From: Thermoplasmata archaeon
Lineage (GTDB): Archaea > Thermoplasmatota > Thermoplasmata > Lutacidiplasmatales > UBA184
NCBI GenBank assembly: GCA_021823085.1
Contig: JAKAPG010000086.1
Span: 1-7,048, forward strand
Length of the DNA stretch: 7,048 bases
Direction of reading: 5' to 3'
Shown here: piece by piece, positions 1 through 5,536 of the stretch
Numbering within the stretch: position 1 is the first letter of the stretch
Layout: each line of letters begins with the position of its first letter
The notes under the pieces: generated by a model
Seen by the model: the letters and a program-made list of their open reading frames with translations, nothing else
The model's database searches: none
Told to the model about the DNA's origin: nothing
Translations under genes and position numbers: made by a program

Positions 1-473
1 ATCTGGACACGCTGAGCCTCGGCTCCCCGCTCAATGCCTACTACCGGATCGTCAAGGATCCGCACAACCGTCTTCGGCTCGTATCGATCCCGTCCGACGA
101 GGCAGGCATCAAGCTGGCGCGCGTCCGATTCAAGCACTCGATTCGGGGCGGCCAAGTCGAGGTGACTCTTCACGACGGCCGTAACATTCTGGTCGCGCCG
201 GACTCACCGTACCGGGTCGGGGATACGCTCAAGCTCGAGGTGCCCGCCCAGAAGGTCGTCCGGCACGTTCCCCTCGCACCGGGCCAGCTCGCGTATGTGA
301 GCGGAGGAACCCACGTCGGGGAACTGGCTCACGTCGACCGCGTGGAGGTGAGGAACTCCTCCCAATCGAACCTCGTCCATTTCAAGGAAGGGTTCTCGAC
401 CGTGAAGGAGCATGTCTTCGTCGTCGGGGAGACGACGCCGCTCGTCACGCTTACGGAGGCGTTGCGTCAATGA
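1..473 (+). CDS. rps4e: Small-subunit ribosomal protein S4e (eS4), 3' part
   Basis: Component of the archaeal/eukaryal small ribosomal subunit with no bacterial counterpart. Only the C-terminal 156 residues lie here; the frame is open from base 3, and the family is usually about 235-245 aa, so roughly the first third is cut off by the window edge. Recognisable segments are YYRIVKDPHNRLRLVSI near the fragment start, the conserved stretch LDTLSLGSPL before it, and a KOW-like RNA-binding stretch (GGTHVGELAHVDRVEVR, from about fragment residue 101) ending in SNLVHF. The C-terminal FSTVKEHVFVVGE is also typical of S4e. A GTG at 162 could be mistaken for a start, but conserved family sequence continues upstream of it in frame. 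The TGA stop overlaps the next start as ATGA, so rpl5 translation is probably coupled to it. Identity is secure; the 5' end is not in the window. Confidence 0.95.
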   Translation, partial: LDTLSLGSPLNAYYRIVKDPHNRLRLVSIPSDEAGIKLARVRFKHSIRGGQVEVTLHDGRNILVAPDSPYRVGDTLKLEVPAQKVVRHVPLAPGQLAYVSGGTHVGELAHVDRVEVRNSSQSNLVHFKEGFSTVKEHVFVVGETTPLVTLTEALRQ

Positions 474-1030
474 GCGCCCCGGCTGGCTCCGCCGCAGCCG
501 TCGCGGCGCACGCCCCCGACGAGAACCCGCTGAGGAAGCTGAAGGTCGTCAAGGTCGTCGTCAACGCCGGCGTCGGGGAGTCCGGGGAGACGCGCACCAA
601 GGCCGAGAAGGTCCTCCGGATGGTAACGCACCAGAAGCCGGTGGCGACCCGGGCGCATTCCACGAACCGCGACTTCGGTATCCGCGAGGGCCAGGAGATC
701 GGAGCGAAGACAACCTTGCGGGGCCCGCGCGCGGTGGAGTTCCTCGATCGGGCGTTCGAAGCGCGGGACCGGCAGCTCGACCCGGAGTCGATCGACCGGT
801 TCGGCAACTTCTCCTTCGGGATCGCGGACTACACCGACTTCACCGGGATGAAGTACGATCCGCAGATCGGGATCCATGGCATGGACATCGCGGTCGAGAT
901 CGGTCGCTCCGGCTGGCGCGTGCGCGACCGCCGGGCCCGAAGCGCCCCCATCCCGAGACGACTGAGGTCGAACCGGGACGAGACGCGGCGATTCCTCGAG
1001 CAGCGGTTCCGGGTCACGTTCGTGGAGTGA
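470..1030 (+). CDS. rpl5: Large-subunit ribosomal protein L5 (uL5)
   Basis: Binds 5S rRNA in the central protuberance of the large subunit, together with L18, which is encoded further down this operon. The 186-aa product has the uL5 core: NPLRKLKVVKVVVNAGVGESG (about residues 20-40), KPVATRAHSTNRDFGIREG, then FGNFSFGIADYTDF and GMKYDPQIGIHGMDIAVEI, which are hallmark archaeal L5 segments. The C-terminus continues with WRVRDRR and an IPRR motif. The first ~18 residues are Ala-rich and precede the conserved NPLR motif, a modest extension. The ATG is supported by GGAGG at 455-459 with a 10-nt spacer, and it overlaps the rps4e stop as ATGA. The next gene starts 6 nt after the stop. Confidence 0.97.
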   Translation: MSAPAGSAAAVAAHAPDENPLRKLKVVKVVVNAGVGESGETRTKAEKVLRMVTHQKPVATRAHSTNRDFGIREGQEIGAKTTLRGPRAVEFLDRAFEARDRQLDPESIDRFGNFSFGIADYTDFTGMKYDPQIGIHGMDIAVEIGRSGWRVRDRRARSAPIPRRLRSNRDETRRFLEQRFRVTFVE

Positions 1031-1036
1031 GGTCCG

Positions 1037-1183
1037 ATGAAACCGAAGAAGCGTTTTGGGCGGAAGGAGGGCTGTCTGCGGTGCGACCGCAAACGCGGGA
1101 TCGTCCGCCGCTACGGGCTGCACGTCTGCCGCCAGTGCTTCCGCGAGGTCGCGACCGACCTCGGCTTCCGCAAGTATCAGTAG
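1037..1183 (+). CDS. rps14: Small-subunit ribosomal protein S14 (uS14), zinc-binding type
   Basis: A 48-aa gene, short enough to be dropped by ORF length cut-offs. It encodes the small-subunit head protein uS14. The product reads MKPKKRFGRKEGCLRC, then RGIVRRYGLHVCRQCFREVA and a terminal LGFRKYQ. Four cysteines at residues 13, 16, 31 and 34 form a CxxC-X14-CxxC zinc ribbon, as in archaeal and eukaryal S14. The motif CRQCFRE and the C-terminal GFRKY are family hallmarks. It lies 6 nt after rpl5; candidate SD sequences are GGAG at 1024-1027 (9-nt spacer) or GAGGT at 1029-1033 (3-nt spacer), both overlapping the end of rpl5. It ends in TAG, and the base G of that stop begins the SD of rps8. Its position between L5 and S8 is the conserved archaeal order. 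Confidence 0.97.
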   Translation: MKPKKRFGRKEGCLRCDRKRGIVRRYGLHVCRQCFREVATDLGFRKYQ

Positions 1184-1195
1184 GAGGGACTCACG

Positions 1196-1585
1196 ATGGT
1201 ACAGGACCTGCTCAACGACGCCCTCATCTCGCTCCGTCACTCCGACCGAGGAGGGAAGGCCATCGTTTCCATCGCGCCGACCTCGAAGCTGATCGGCGAG
1301 GTGCTCCGCATCTTCCGCGAGCACCAGTACATCGCGGACTTCACCTTCGTGGAGAACGGCAAGGGCGGGCGCTACGACGTCACACTGTCGCGGCGCATCA
1401 ATCACTGCGGCGTGATCAAGCCCCGTATCGCCGTGGCGTTCCGGGAGCTCGAGCGGTATGAGTCGCGCTACCTTCCCGCGCAGGACTTCGGACTGCTCGT
1501 TGTGAGCACCCACCGCGGGATCATCACCCAGCAACAAGCCCGGGAACAGAAGATCGGGGGGAGGCTGCTCGCGTATGTCTACTGA
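1196..1585 (+). CDS. rps8: Small-subunit ribosomal protein S8 (uS8)
   Basis: Binds the central domain of 16S rRNA early in small-subunit assembly. The 129-aa length matches archaeal S8 (about 130 aa). The N-terminal domain begins MVQDLLNDALISLRHSDRGG, with IAPTSKLIGEVLRIFREHQYI and DFTFVENGKGGRYDVTL following. The C-terminal RNA-binding domain ends in VVSTHRGIITQQQAREQKIGG and LLAYVY; the STxxGI motif followed by a conserved A/G-rich segment is the rRNA-contacting signature of S8. The ATG has GGAGG at 1183-1187 with an 8-nt spacer, the first G being the last base of the rps14 stop. In Escherichia coli S8 represses its own spc operon, so feedback here is possible, but I did not identify a rRNA-mimicking site. 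Confidence 0.97.
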   Translation: MVQDLLNDALISLRHSDRGGKAIVSIAPTSKLIGEVLRIFREHQYIADFTFVENGKGGRYDVTLSRRINHCGVIKPRIAVAFRELERYESRYLPAQDFGLLVVSTHRGIITQQQAREQKIGGRLLAYVY

Positions 1586-2132
1586 GGTCGCCGCCGTCAC
1601 CGTCCCACTGCCGCCGAAGGTGACGCTCCGGCTTGAAGGTTCGACCCTCATCGGGGAAGGGCCGCTCGGCACCGTGAAGCGTCGGTTCCCGAAGGACGCG
1701 ATCGGGGTCGTGCCCGAGAAGGACTGGGTCACGCTCACGCTCCATCTCCCGCCCCGCCGACGTCAATCCAAGTCCCTCCTTCGGACGTGGGAGGCCCACG
1801 TGCGCAACATCACCGGCGGCGTGAGCCGCGGCGTCGAGGCGCGCATGAAGATCGTCGCCGCCCACTTTCCCATGAAGGTCGCCGCGAAGGGCTCGGAGCT
1901 GGTCATCGAGAACTTCCTCGGCGAGAAGCACCCCCGCACCGCTCCTCTGGTCCCCGGGACGAAGGCGAATGTCGACGGTGAGTTCGTTACCCTCACCGGC
2001 AACGACGTCGAACAGGTGGGTCAGAGCGCGGCGAACATCGAACGGGCGACGCACATTCGCGACTACGATCCGCGCGTCTTCCAGGACGGCATCTACCTGA
2101 TCGAGCCCGCGCATCTGAAGGGGGCCGACTGA
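1575..2132 (+). CDS. rpl6: Large-subunit ribosomal protein L6 (uL6)
   Basis: Large-subunit protein near the sarcin-ricin loop and the factor-binding region. The 185-aa length suits archaeal L6, which has two similar domains. The N-terminal domain includes LEGSTLIGEGPLGTVKRRF and the helix region with HVRNITGGVSRGVEARMKIV, followed by HFPMKV. The second domain has VIENFLGEKHPRTAPL and the strongly conserved VEQVGQSAANIERATHIRDY and RVFQDGIYLIE. The ATG at 1575 lies inside rps8, giving an 11-nt overlap in another frame. It is supported by GGAGG at 1560-1564 with a 10-nt spacer, also inside rps8. No other start preserves both the SD and the N-terminal strand. The stop TGA shares one base with the rpl32e ATG (TGATG). 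Confidence 0.96.
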   Translation: MSTEVAAVTVPLPPKVTLRLEGSTLIGEGPLGTVKRRFPKDAIGVVPEKDWVTLTLHLPPRRRQSKSLLRTWEAHVRNITGGVSRGVEARMKIVAAHFPMKVAAKGSELVIENFLGEKHPRTAPLVPGTKANVDGEFVTLTGNDVEQVGQSAANIERATHIRDYDPRVFQDGIYLIEPAHLKGAD

Positions 2133-2728
2133 TGGCCGACAACACCTCGAACGAGCCGACCGCTGAGGCCCCGCCCCCCGACGACGAGCCCGCGGCGAGC
2201 CTGCCCGTACCCGCGCCGAAGCGCCGCCGCAGCGTGAGGGCGGCGAAGCCGGCCGAGCCGGCCCCTCCTGCGACCGCCGCTCCCAAGACCGAGGGGCCCC
2301 GAGCCCCGAAGCGCGCGGCGCTCGATCCGGCGGTCGCGCAGGCGCTCCGGTTGCGCCGGGAGAGCGATCGGCGCCGCCCGCTCTTCGTGCGTCAGGCCGC
2401 GCACCGCTACGGTCGTGTGGGCCGGTGGGAGTCGTGGCGTCGACCGCGCGGCCTCCAGTCGAAGCAGCGGCGCCACTACGGGTACCGCTCGGTCATCGTA
2501 CGAATCGGCTATCGCTCTCCGGCTCGCGCGCGAGGGCTCGTCCCCAGCGGGTTCCGACCCGTCATCGTCCGCACGTCCCAAGAACTCGCGAAGATCGACG
2601 CGCAGAGGGAGGCGGTCATCATCGCCCGGACGGTCGGTACCCGGCGACGCCTCGCGCTCGAGGAGGCGGCCCGCCGACTTGGATTGCACATTCTGAACCC
2701 GATCGCGACGCCCGAGTCGGAGGCGTGA
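2132..2728 (+). CDS. rpl32e: Large-subunit ribosomal protein L32e (eL32) with long N-terminal extension
   Basis: Archaeal/eukaryal-specific large-subunit protein. The core lies at about residues 83-189: RPLFVRQAAHRYGRVG, ESWRRPRGLQSKQRRHYGY, VIVRIGYRSPARARGL, PSGFRPVIV and the C-terminal ARTVGTRRRLALEEAARRLG and LHILN, all typical of L32e. The first ~80 residues are low complexity: an acidic/Pro stretch (about 8-20), then Ala/Pro with basic patches such as KRRRSVRAAK (30-39). They have no recognisable fold and are probably disordered. Halophilic archaeal L32e also has an N-terminal extension, so the general arrangement is known. The start is ATG, overlapping the L6 stop by one base; the upstream SD is weak (a G run at 2119-2124), so coupling to rpl6 is likely. 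A later in-frame start would be needed if the extension is not translated, but I see none with a good SD. Confidence 0.93.
   Translation: MADNTSNEPTAEAPPPDDEPAASLPVPAPKRRRSVRAAKPAEPAPPATAAPKTEGPRAPKRAALDPAVAQALRLRRESDRRRPLFVRQAAHRYGRVGRWESWRRPRGLQSKQRRHYGYRSVIVRIGYRSPARARGLVPSGFRPVIVRTSQELAKIDAQREAVIIARTVGTRRRLALEEAARRLGLHILNPIATPESEA
2719..2723 (+). promoter_or_regulatory. Shine-Dalgarno site that decides the rpl19e start
   Basis: GGAGG inside the end of rpl32e. It is 10 nt before the GTG at 2734 but only 1 nt before the GTG at 2725, so it supports the downstream start. The spacing matches the 7-10 nt seen for most other genes in this run. Confidence 0.7.
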
Positions 2729-2733
2729 AGGCG

Positions 2734-3198
2734 GTGTCGGATCTCTCCAATCAGCGCCGGATGGCCTCGGACCTCCTGAAATGCGGCCAGAATCGCATCT
2801 GGATCGACGGGACCCGCCAGGAGGAGATCGTCGACGCCGTCACGCGCCAGGACATCCGTTCCCTCATCAAGAGCGGCGCGATCCGCCGCCGGAACGTCCT
2901 CGGCACGAGCCGGGTGCGGGCGCGTCGGCACGCCGCCGAGCTGGCCAAGGGCCGCCACGCCGGCCCCGGTTCCCGGCGCGGGACCCCCTCGAGTCGCATG
3001 AGCTCCAAGGACCGCTGGATGCGCCGGATCCGAGCCCAGCGCGACCTCCTGCGCCGCCTGCGCGACGATCGGAAGATCCCCTCGGCGGCCTACCGACGGT
3101 TCTATCGGCAGGCCAAGGGCGGGATGTTCCGCAGCCGCGCGCACCTTCTGCTCAACCTGCGGCTCGCCGGCGTGCTGCCGGCGGAGGAAGTGGCATGA
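2734..3198 (+). CDS. rpl19e: Large-subunit ribosomal protein L19e (eL19)
   Basis: Archaeal/eukaryal large-subunit protein lying on 23S rRNA and contributing to an intersubunit bridge. The 154-aa product (family about 150 aa) starts MSDLSNQRRMASDLLKCGQN and continues with RIWIDGTRQEEIVDAVTRQD, IRSLIKSGAI, the basic linker KGRHAGPGSRRGTPSSRM, then DRWMRRIRAQRDLLRRLRDD and YRRFYRQAKGGMFRSRAHL. All are hallmark L19e segments. Two GTG codons compete as start: 2725, which makes a GTGA overlap with the rpl32e stop, and 2734. I choose 2734 because the SD spacing is right and archaeal L19e usually begins with Met, a few residues, then LxxQRRLA. The frame stays open far upstream, but that sequence is not L19e. 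The stop overlaps the next start as ATGA. Confidence 0.94.
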   Translation: MSDLSNQRRMASDLLKCGQNRIWIDGTRQEEIVDAVTRQDIRSLIKSGAIRRRNVLGTSRVRARRHAAELAKGRHAGPGSRRGTPSSRMSSKDRWMRRIRAQRDLLRRLRDDRKIPSAAYRRFYRQAKGGMFRSRAHLLLNLRLAGVLPAEEVA

Positions 3199-3719
3199 GC
3201 ATCGGTCCGCGCTACCGTGTGCCGTTCCGCCGCCGCCGCGAGGGCCGCACGGACTACCGGATCCGACTGAAGCTGCTCAAGGGGGGCACCACCCGTGCGG
3301 TCGTTCGATTCTCCCACCGTCGCGTGGAGGTCGCGCTCGTCGACTACGCGACCGAGGGGGACCGCGTCGTCGCGCACGCGACGAGCGCCGAGCTCTCGCG
3401 CCTCGGCTTTCCGTCCGCGAGCGGGGCATCCACGCCGGCAGCGTACCTCACCGGCTACCTCGCGGGCCTGCGGGCGAAGTCGCGCGGGAACTCCGAGGCG
3501 ATCCTCGACCTCGGACTTCGGCGCCCCACCCCGGGCGGACGCGCTCTCGCGTCGCTCAAGGGCCTGTTGGACGCCGGGATTGAGATCCCCCACGGAGAGA
3601 CCAGGTTCCCCGAGGCGGATCGCCTGAACGGCGCACACCTCCCGAAGCCCCTCCCCGAGCCCCTGGAAATGTACAAAGGGAAGCTTCCGACCATCGTGGT
3701 CCGGGAGGAGAAGCCGTGA
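3195..3719 (+). CDS. rpl18: Large-subunit ribosomal protein L18 (uL18)
   Basis: 5S rRNA-binding protein of the central protuberance, partner of L5 from this operon. The 174-aa product begins GPRYRVPFRRRREGRTDYRI, the classic archaeal L18 N-terminus, followed by RLKLLKGGTTRAVVRFSHRR, a VALVDYATEGDRVVAHATSAEL segment, AAYLTGYLAGLRA, EAILDLGLRRPTPGGRALAS and LKGLLDAGIEIPHGE. The last ~25 residues (about 150-174, PKPLPEPLEMYKG onward) extend past the point where I expect the archaeal family to end. The ATG overlaps the rpl19e stop as ATGA and has GGAGG at 3183-3187 with a 7-nt spacer. The stop overlaps the rps5 GTG as GTGA. Confidence 0.96.
   Translation: MSIGPRYRVPFRRRREGRTDYRIRLKLLKGGTTRAVVRFSHRRVEVALVDYATEGDRVVAHATSAELSRLGFPSASGASTPAAYLTGYLAGLRAKSRGNSEAILDLGLRRPTPGGRALASLKGLLDAGIEIPHGETRFPEADRLNGAHLPKPLPEPLEMYKGKLPTIVVREEKP
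3704..3708 (+). promoter_or_regulatory. Shine-Dalgarno site supporting the GTG start of rps5
   Basis: GGAGG within the last codons of rpl18, 7 nt before the GTG at 3716. The next in-frame candidate, ATG at 3731, would be 22 nt away, too far for normal use of this site. Confidence 0.75.
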
Positions 3720-4603
3720 CCGCCGCCGCGATGTCCGGCGCTGCATCCCCGGCCTCCACGGGACGACCGGGACCGCCGGCGGCCCCGCCACCCTGGATCC
3801 CGAAGACCGAGCTCGGCCGGCGTGTCGCTTCGGGCGAGCTCGCGACGATGGGAGAGGTCCTCGCGACCGGCCTTCCGCTGCGCGAACCCCAGATTGTCGA
3901 CAAGCTCCTGCCCGCGCTGCACGACGAGGTGCTGGACGTGAACATGGTCCAGCGGATGACCGATTCCGGCCGGAGGTTCAAGTTCGCCGTCACGGTCGTC
4001 GTCGGGAATGGCGACGGCTACGTAGGGCTCGGACGCGCGAAGGGACGCGAGGTCGGGCCGACGATCCGGCGCGCGATCGATCGGGCCAAGCTCGACATCG
4101 CCGAAATCCTGCGCGGATGCGGAAGCTGGGAGTGCGGCTGCGGACGCTCGCACACCGTACCGTTTCAGGTCCACGGCCGCTCGGGATCGGTCGTCGTCAC
4201 CCTCAAGCCGGCGCCCCGCGGCGTCGGACTCGCGGTCGGCGACGTCGCGAAGCCGATCCTCCGGTTCGCCGGCATCACCGATGCGTGGGGGTACACCGAC
4301 GGTCATACGAAGACGACCGTCAACTACGCGCAGGCCGCGTACACCGCCCTCACCCAGCTCTCTCGGCTCAAGGTGTCCGAGCCGGACGCGACGCGCCTGA
4401 AGGTCGTTCGCGGAGCGGTCGGAACATCGATCCTGCCTCCGAAAGAGGACGGCCCCCGTCCGATGCGGGGCGGTCCCGGTGGCCGTCGCGGGCCGCGCGG
4501 ACGGGGCGGCCCCCCGGGACGAGGCGGACCGGGAGCGCGAGGAGGGGGACCCGGTCGCCGGGGTCCACCGCCCACCGCACCCTCGGGGACTGGGGGAGCT
4601 TAG
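3716..4603 (+). CDS. rps5: Small-subunit ribosomal protein S5 (uS5) with RGG-rich C-terminal tail
   Basis: Small-subunit protein at the mRNA entry side, important for decoding accuracy. At 295 aa it is longer than typical archaeal S5 (about 210-230). The core runs from WIPKTELGRRVASGE (from residue 27) through PLREPQIVDKLLPALHDEVL and VNMVQRMTDSGRRFKF. It continues with VVVGNGDGYVGLGRAKGREV, then RGCGSWECGCGRSHTVPF (Cys135, Cys140, Cys142) and the archaeal/eukaryal S5 block APRGVGLAVGDVAKPILRFAG, ending near TKTTVNYAQAAYTAL. Residues 1-26 are Ala/Pro/Gly low complexity. Residues 246-295 form a tail with 21 Gly, 12 Pro and 10 Arg, including four RGG triplets, which is surely disordered. GTG is chosen as start because of the SD at 3704-3708; ATG at 3731 (residue 6) is the alternative. 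The TAG stop is 2 nt before rpl30, whose SD lies in the tail. Confidence 0.95.
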   Translation: MTAAAMSGAASPASTGRPGPPAAPPPWIPKTELGRRVASGELATMGEVLATGLPLREPQIVDKLLPALHDEVLDVNMVQRMTDSGRRFKFAVTVVVGNGDGYVGLGRAKGREVGPTIRRAIDRAKLDIAEILRGCGSWECGCGRSHTVPFQVHGRSGSVVVTLKPAPRGVGLAVGDVAKPILRFAGITDAWGYTDGHTKTTVNYAQAAYTALTQLSRLKVSEPDATRLKVVRGAVGTSILPPKEDGPRPMRGGPGGRRGPRGRGGPPGRGGPGARGGGPGRRGPPPTAPSGTGGA

Positions 4604-4605
4604 GC

Positions 4606-5055
4606 ATGGCGTTGCTTGTGATCCGGGTCCGCGGAACGATCCACGCTCGGCGCGATATCACCGAGACCTTCCGCTTTCTCCATCTCACCCGCCCGAACCA
4701 TGCGACGGTGATCCCGGAGTCCCCCGACTACCGGGGGATGCTCTACAAGGTCCAGGGCTACGTGACGTGGGGCGAAGTCGATCCCGAGACCGTCGGCTGG
4801 CTGTTGAAGGAGCGCGGGATCACGGTCGATGGTCGAAGGCTCGGCGGGGAGGAGGGCGGCTCGCGCCCCACGATCGAAGAGCTCGCGAAGCGCGCGCTCG
4901 AGGACGGACTCAGCTCGGTAGCGGGGGTGCGCCCTCTGTTTCGCCTCAGGGCCCCGAAGGGCGGTTGGCGATCCACGAAGAAGCCGTTCCGGCAGGGCGG
5001 GGCGCTCGGCTACCGAGGCTCGGCGGTGAACGATCTCGCTCGTCGGATGGGGTGA
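4606..5055 (+). CDS. rpl30: Large-subunit ribosomal protein L30 (uL30)
   Basis: Large-subunit protein uL30 in its longer archaeal form: 149 aa, as expected for archaea, against about 60 in bacteria. It begins MALLVIRVRGTIHARRDITE, then FRFLHLTRPNHATVIPESPD, YRGMLYKVQGYVTWGEVDPE, a helix with LLKERG, and EELAKRALEDGLSSV. The archaeal C-terminal part has RPLFRLRAPKGGWRSTKKPF and GGALGYRGSAVNDLARRM. GVRPLFRLRAPKGG and FRQGGALGYRG are strong family markers. The ATG has GGGGAG (4593-4598) with a 7-nt spacer, inside the GC-rich rps5 tail. An open frame extends upstream of the ATG, but it is a GC-driven shadow of rps5. The gap to rpl15 is 10 nt. Confidence 0.97.
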   Translation: MALLVIRVRGTIHARRDITETFRFLHLTRPNHATVIPESPDYRGMLYKVQGYVTWGEVDPETVGWLLKERGITVDGRRLGGEEGGSRPTIEELAKRALEDGLSSVAGVRPLFRLRAPKGGWRSTKKPFRQGGALGYRGSAVNDLARRMG

Positions 5056-5065
5056 AGAGAAGGGC

Positions 5066-5500
5066 ATGCCGAGTCGTACCCGAAAGTTCCGGGGTCTTCG
5101 CACGCACGGTCGCGGCATCAAGGCCGGCCGCGGGGCGGGAAAGCAGGGCGGCCGAGGCAACGCGGGCCTGCACAAGTACAAGTTCAAGTCGATGCTCCTC
5201 TACGCGCCCGATCACTTCGGTCGGCACGGATTCAAGCGCCCGCCCGAGATCGTCCGCGAACCGTCGACCCTCAACGTGGGGGATCTCGATAGTTTCGTGC
5301 CGATCCTTGAGGCCGCCGGTGCCCTCCGTCGCGAGGGAGAGACCTACACCGCCGACCTCGCGAAGGTCGGGGTCGACCGCCTCCTCGGAAAGGGTTCCAC
5401 CGGACGAACGTGGAAGGTCTACGTCCCCCACGCCACGAAGCACGCCGCAGAGAAGGTGACCGTGCTCGCCGAGCGGCCGGCAGCGACCACCCCCCCGTAG
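5066..5500 (+). CDS. rpl15: Large-subunit ribosomal protein L15 (uL15)
   Basis: Large-subunit assembly protein that threads a basic Gly-rich N-terminus into 23S rRNA. The 144-aa product has the signature start RTRKFRGLRTHGRGIKAGRG, then GKQGGRGNAGLHKYKFKSM, YAPDHFGRHGFKRPPEI and STLNVGDLDSF, all typical of archaeal/eukaryal L15. The C-terminal globular part (KVGVDRLLGKGST onward) ends in a short Ala/Thr/Pro tail. The ATG lies 10 nt after the rpl30 stop. The best SD is GGTGA at 5051-5055, overlapping that stop, with a 10-nt spacer; it pairs with the inner part of the archaeal anti-SD rather than the GGAGG part. The TAG stop falls inside the left arm of an inverted repeat. The last ribosomal protein gene before secY is the normal archaeal position. 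Confidence 0.97.
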   Translation: MPSRTRKFRGLRTHGRGIKAGRGAGKQGGRGNAGLHKYKFKSMLLYAPDHFGRHGFKRPPEIVREPSTLNVGDLDSFVPILEAAGALRREGETYTADLAKVGVDRLLGKGSTGRTWKVYVPHATKHAAEKVTVLAERPAATTPP

Positions 5501-5521
5501 GGTATATTACGGACCCTACGG
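5495..5521. repeat. Perfect 9-bp inverted repeat spanning the rpl15 stop
   Basis: CCGTAGGGT (5495-5503) and ACCCTACGG (5513-5521) are exact reverse complements around a 9-nt loop, ATATTACGG. The left arm contains the rpl15 TAG stop. In RNA it would form a stable hairpin; in DNA it could be a dimeric operator flanking the TATA-like element. TACGG also occurs in the loop (5508-5512), so CCGTA could pair with it in a shorter alternative hairpin. There is only a TTTT at 5531-5534 downstream, too weak for a convincing archaeal terminator. Confidence 0.75.
5503..5509 (+). promoter_or_regulatory. Candidate TATA box of an internal secY promoter
   Basis: TATATTA is an AT-only run in a strongly GC-rich window and resembles an archaeal TATA box. 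From the usual distance of about 26-27 nt between TATA centre and transcription start, a transcript would begin near 5532-5533, about 4-5 nt before the secY ATG. That would give a nearly leaderless mRNA, which fits the absence of an SD before secY. No clear BRE is visible upstream, where the bases are CCCCCCGTAGGG. This is inference from sequence only. Confidence 0.45.
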
Positions 5522-5536
5522 CTCCGAGCGTTTTCG

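Noticed and set aside
412..1461. A 349-codon + strand frame overlapping rps4e, rpl5, rps14 and rps8.
   Set aside because: Arg/Pro/Gly-rich shadow frame with no recognisable domain, lying over four confident genes in other frames.
467..1738. A 423-codon open frame on the minus strand across rpl5-rps14-rps8-rpl6.
   Set aside because: Antisense frames stay open by chance in GC-rich genes. The product is not recognisable and the + strand genes beneath are certain ribosomal proteins.
4451..4600. The rps5 tail as a frameshift artefact beyond the true end of S5.
   Set aside because: The frame is continuous from the conserved core, the tail ends just 2 nt before a well-supported rpl30 start, and no alternative frame gives a typical S5 end. 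An assembly error cannot be fully excluded from sequence alone.
5495..5534. The hairpin plus TTTT at 5531-5534 as a transcription terminator of the ribosomal protein operon.
   Set aside because: Archaeal termination relies on longer U tracts; four T bases 9 nt beyond the stem are weak, and secY is usually cotranscribed. Kept only as a repeat or possible operator.
5498..5536. TAG at the end of rpl15 followed in the same frame by 36 open bases into secY, suggesting readthrough (for example pyrrolysine) and an L15-SecY fusion.
   Set aside because: rps14 and rps5 also end in TAG at the expected family ends, so TAG behaves as a normal stop here. The in-frame linker GILRTLRLRAFS has no family resemblance, and a ribosomal protein fused to a translocon would be implausible.
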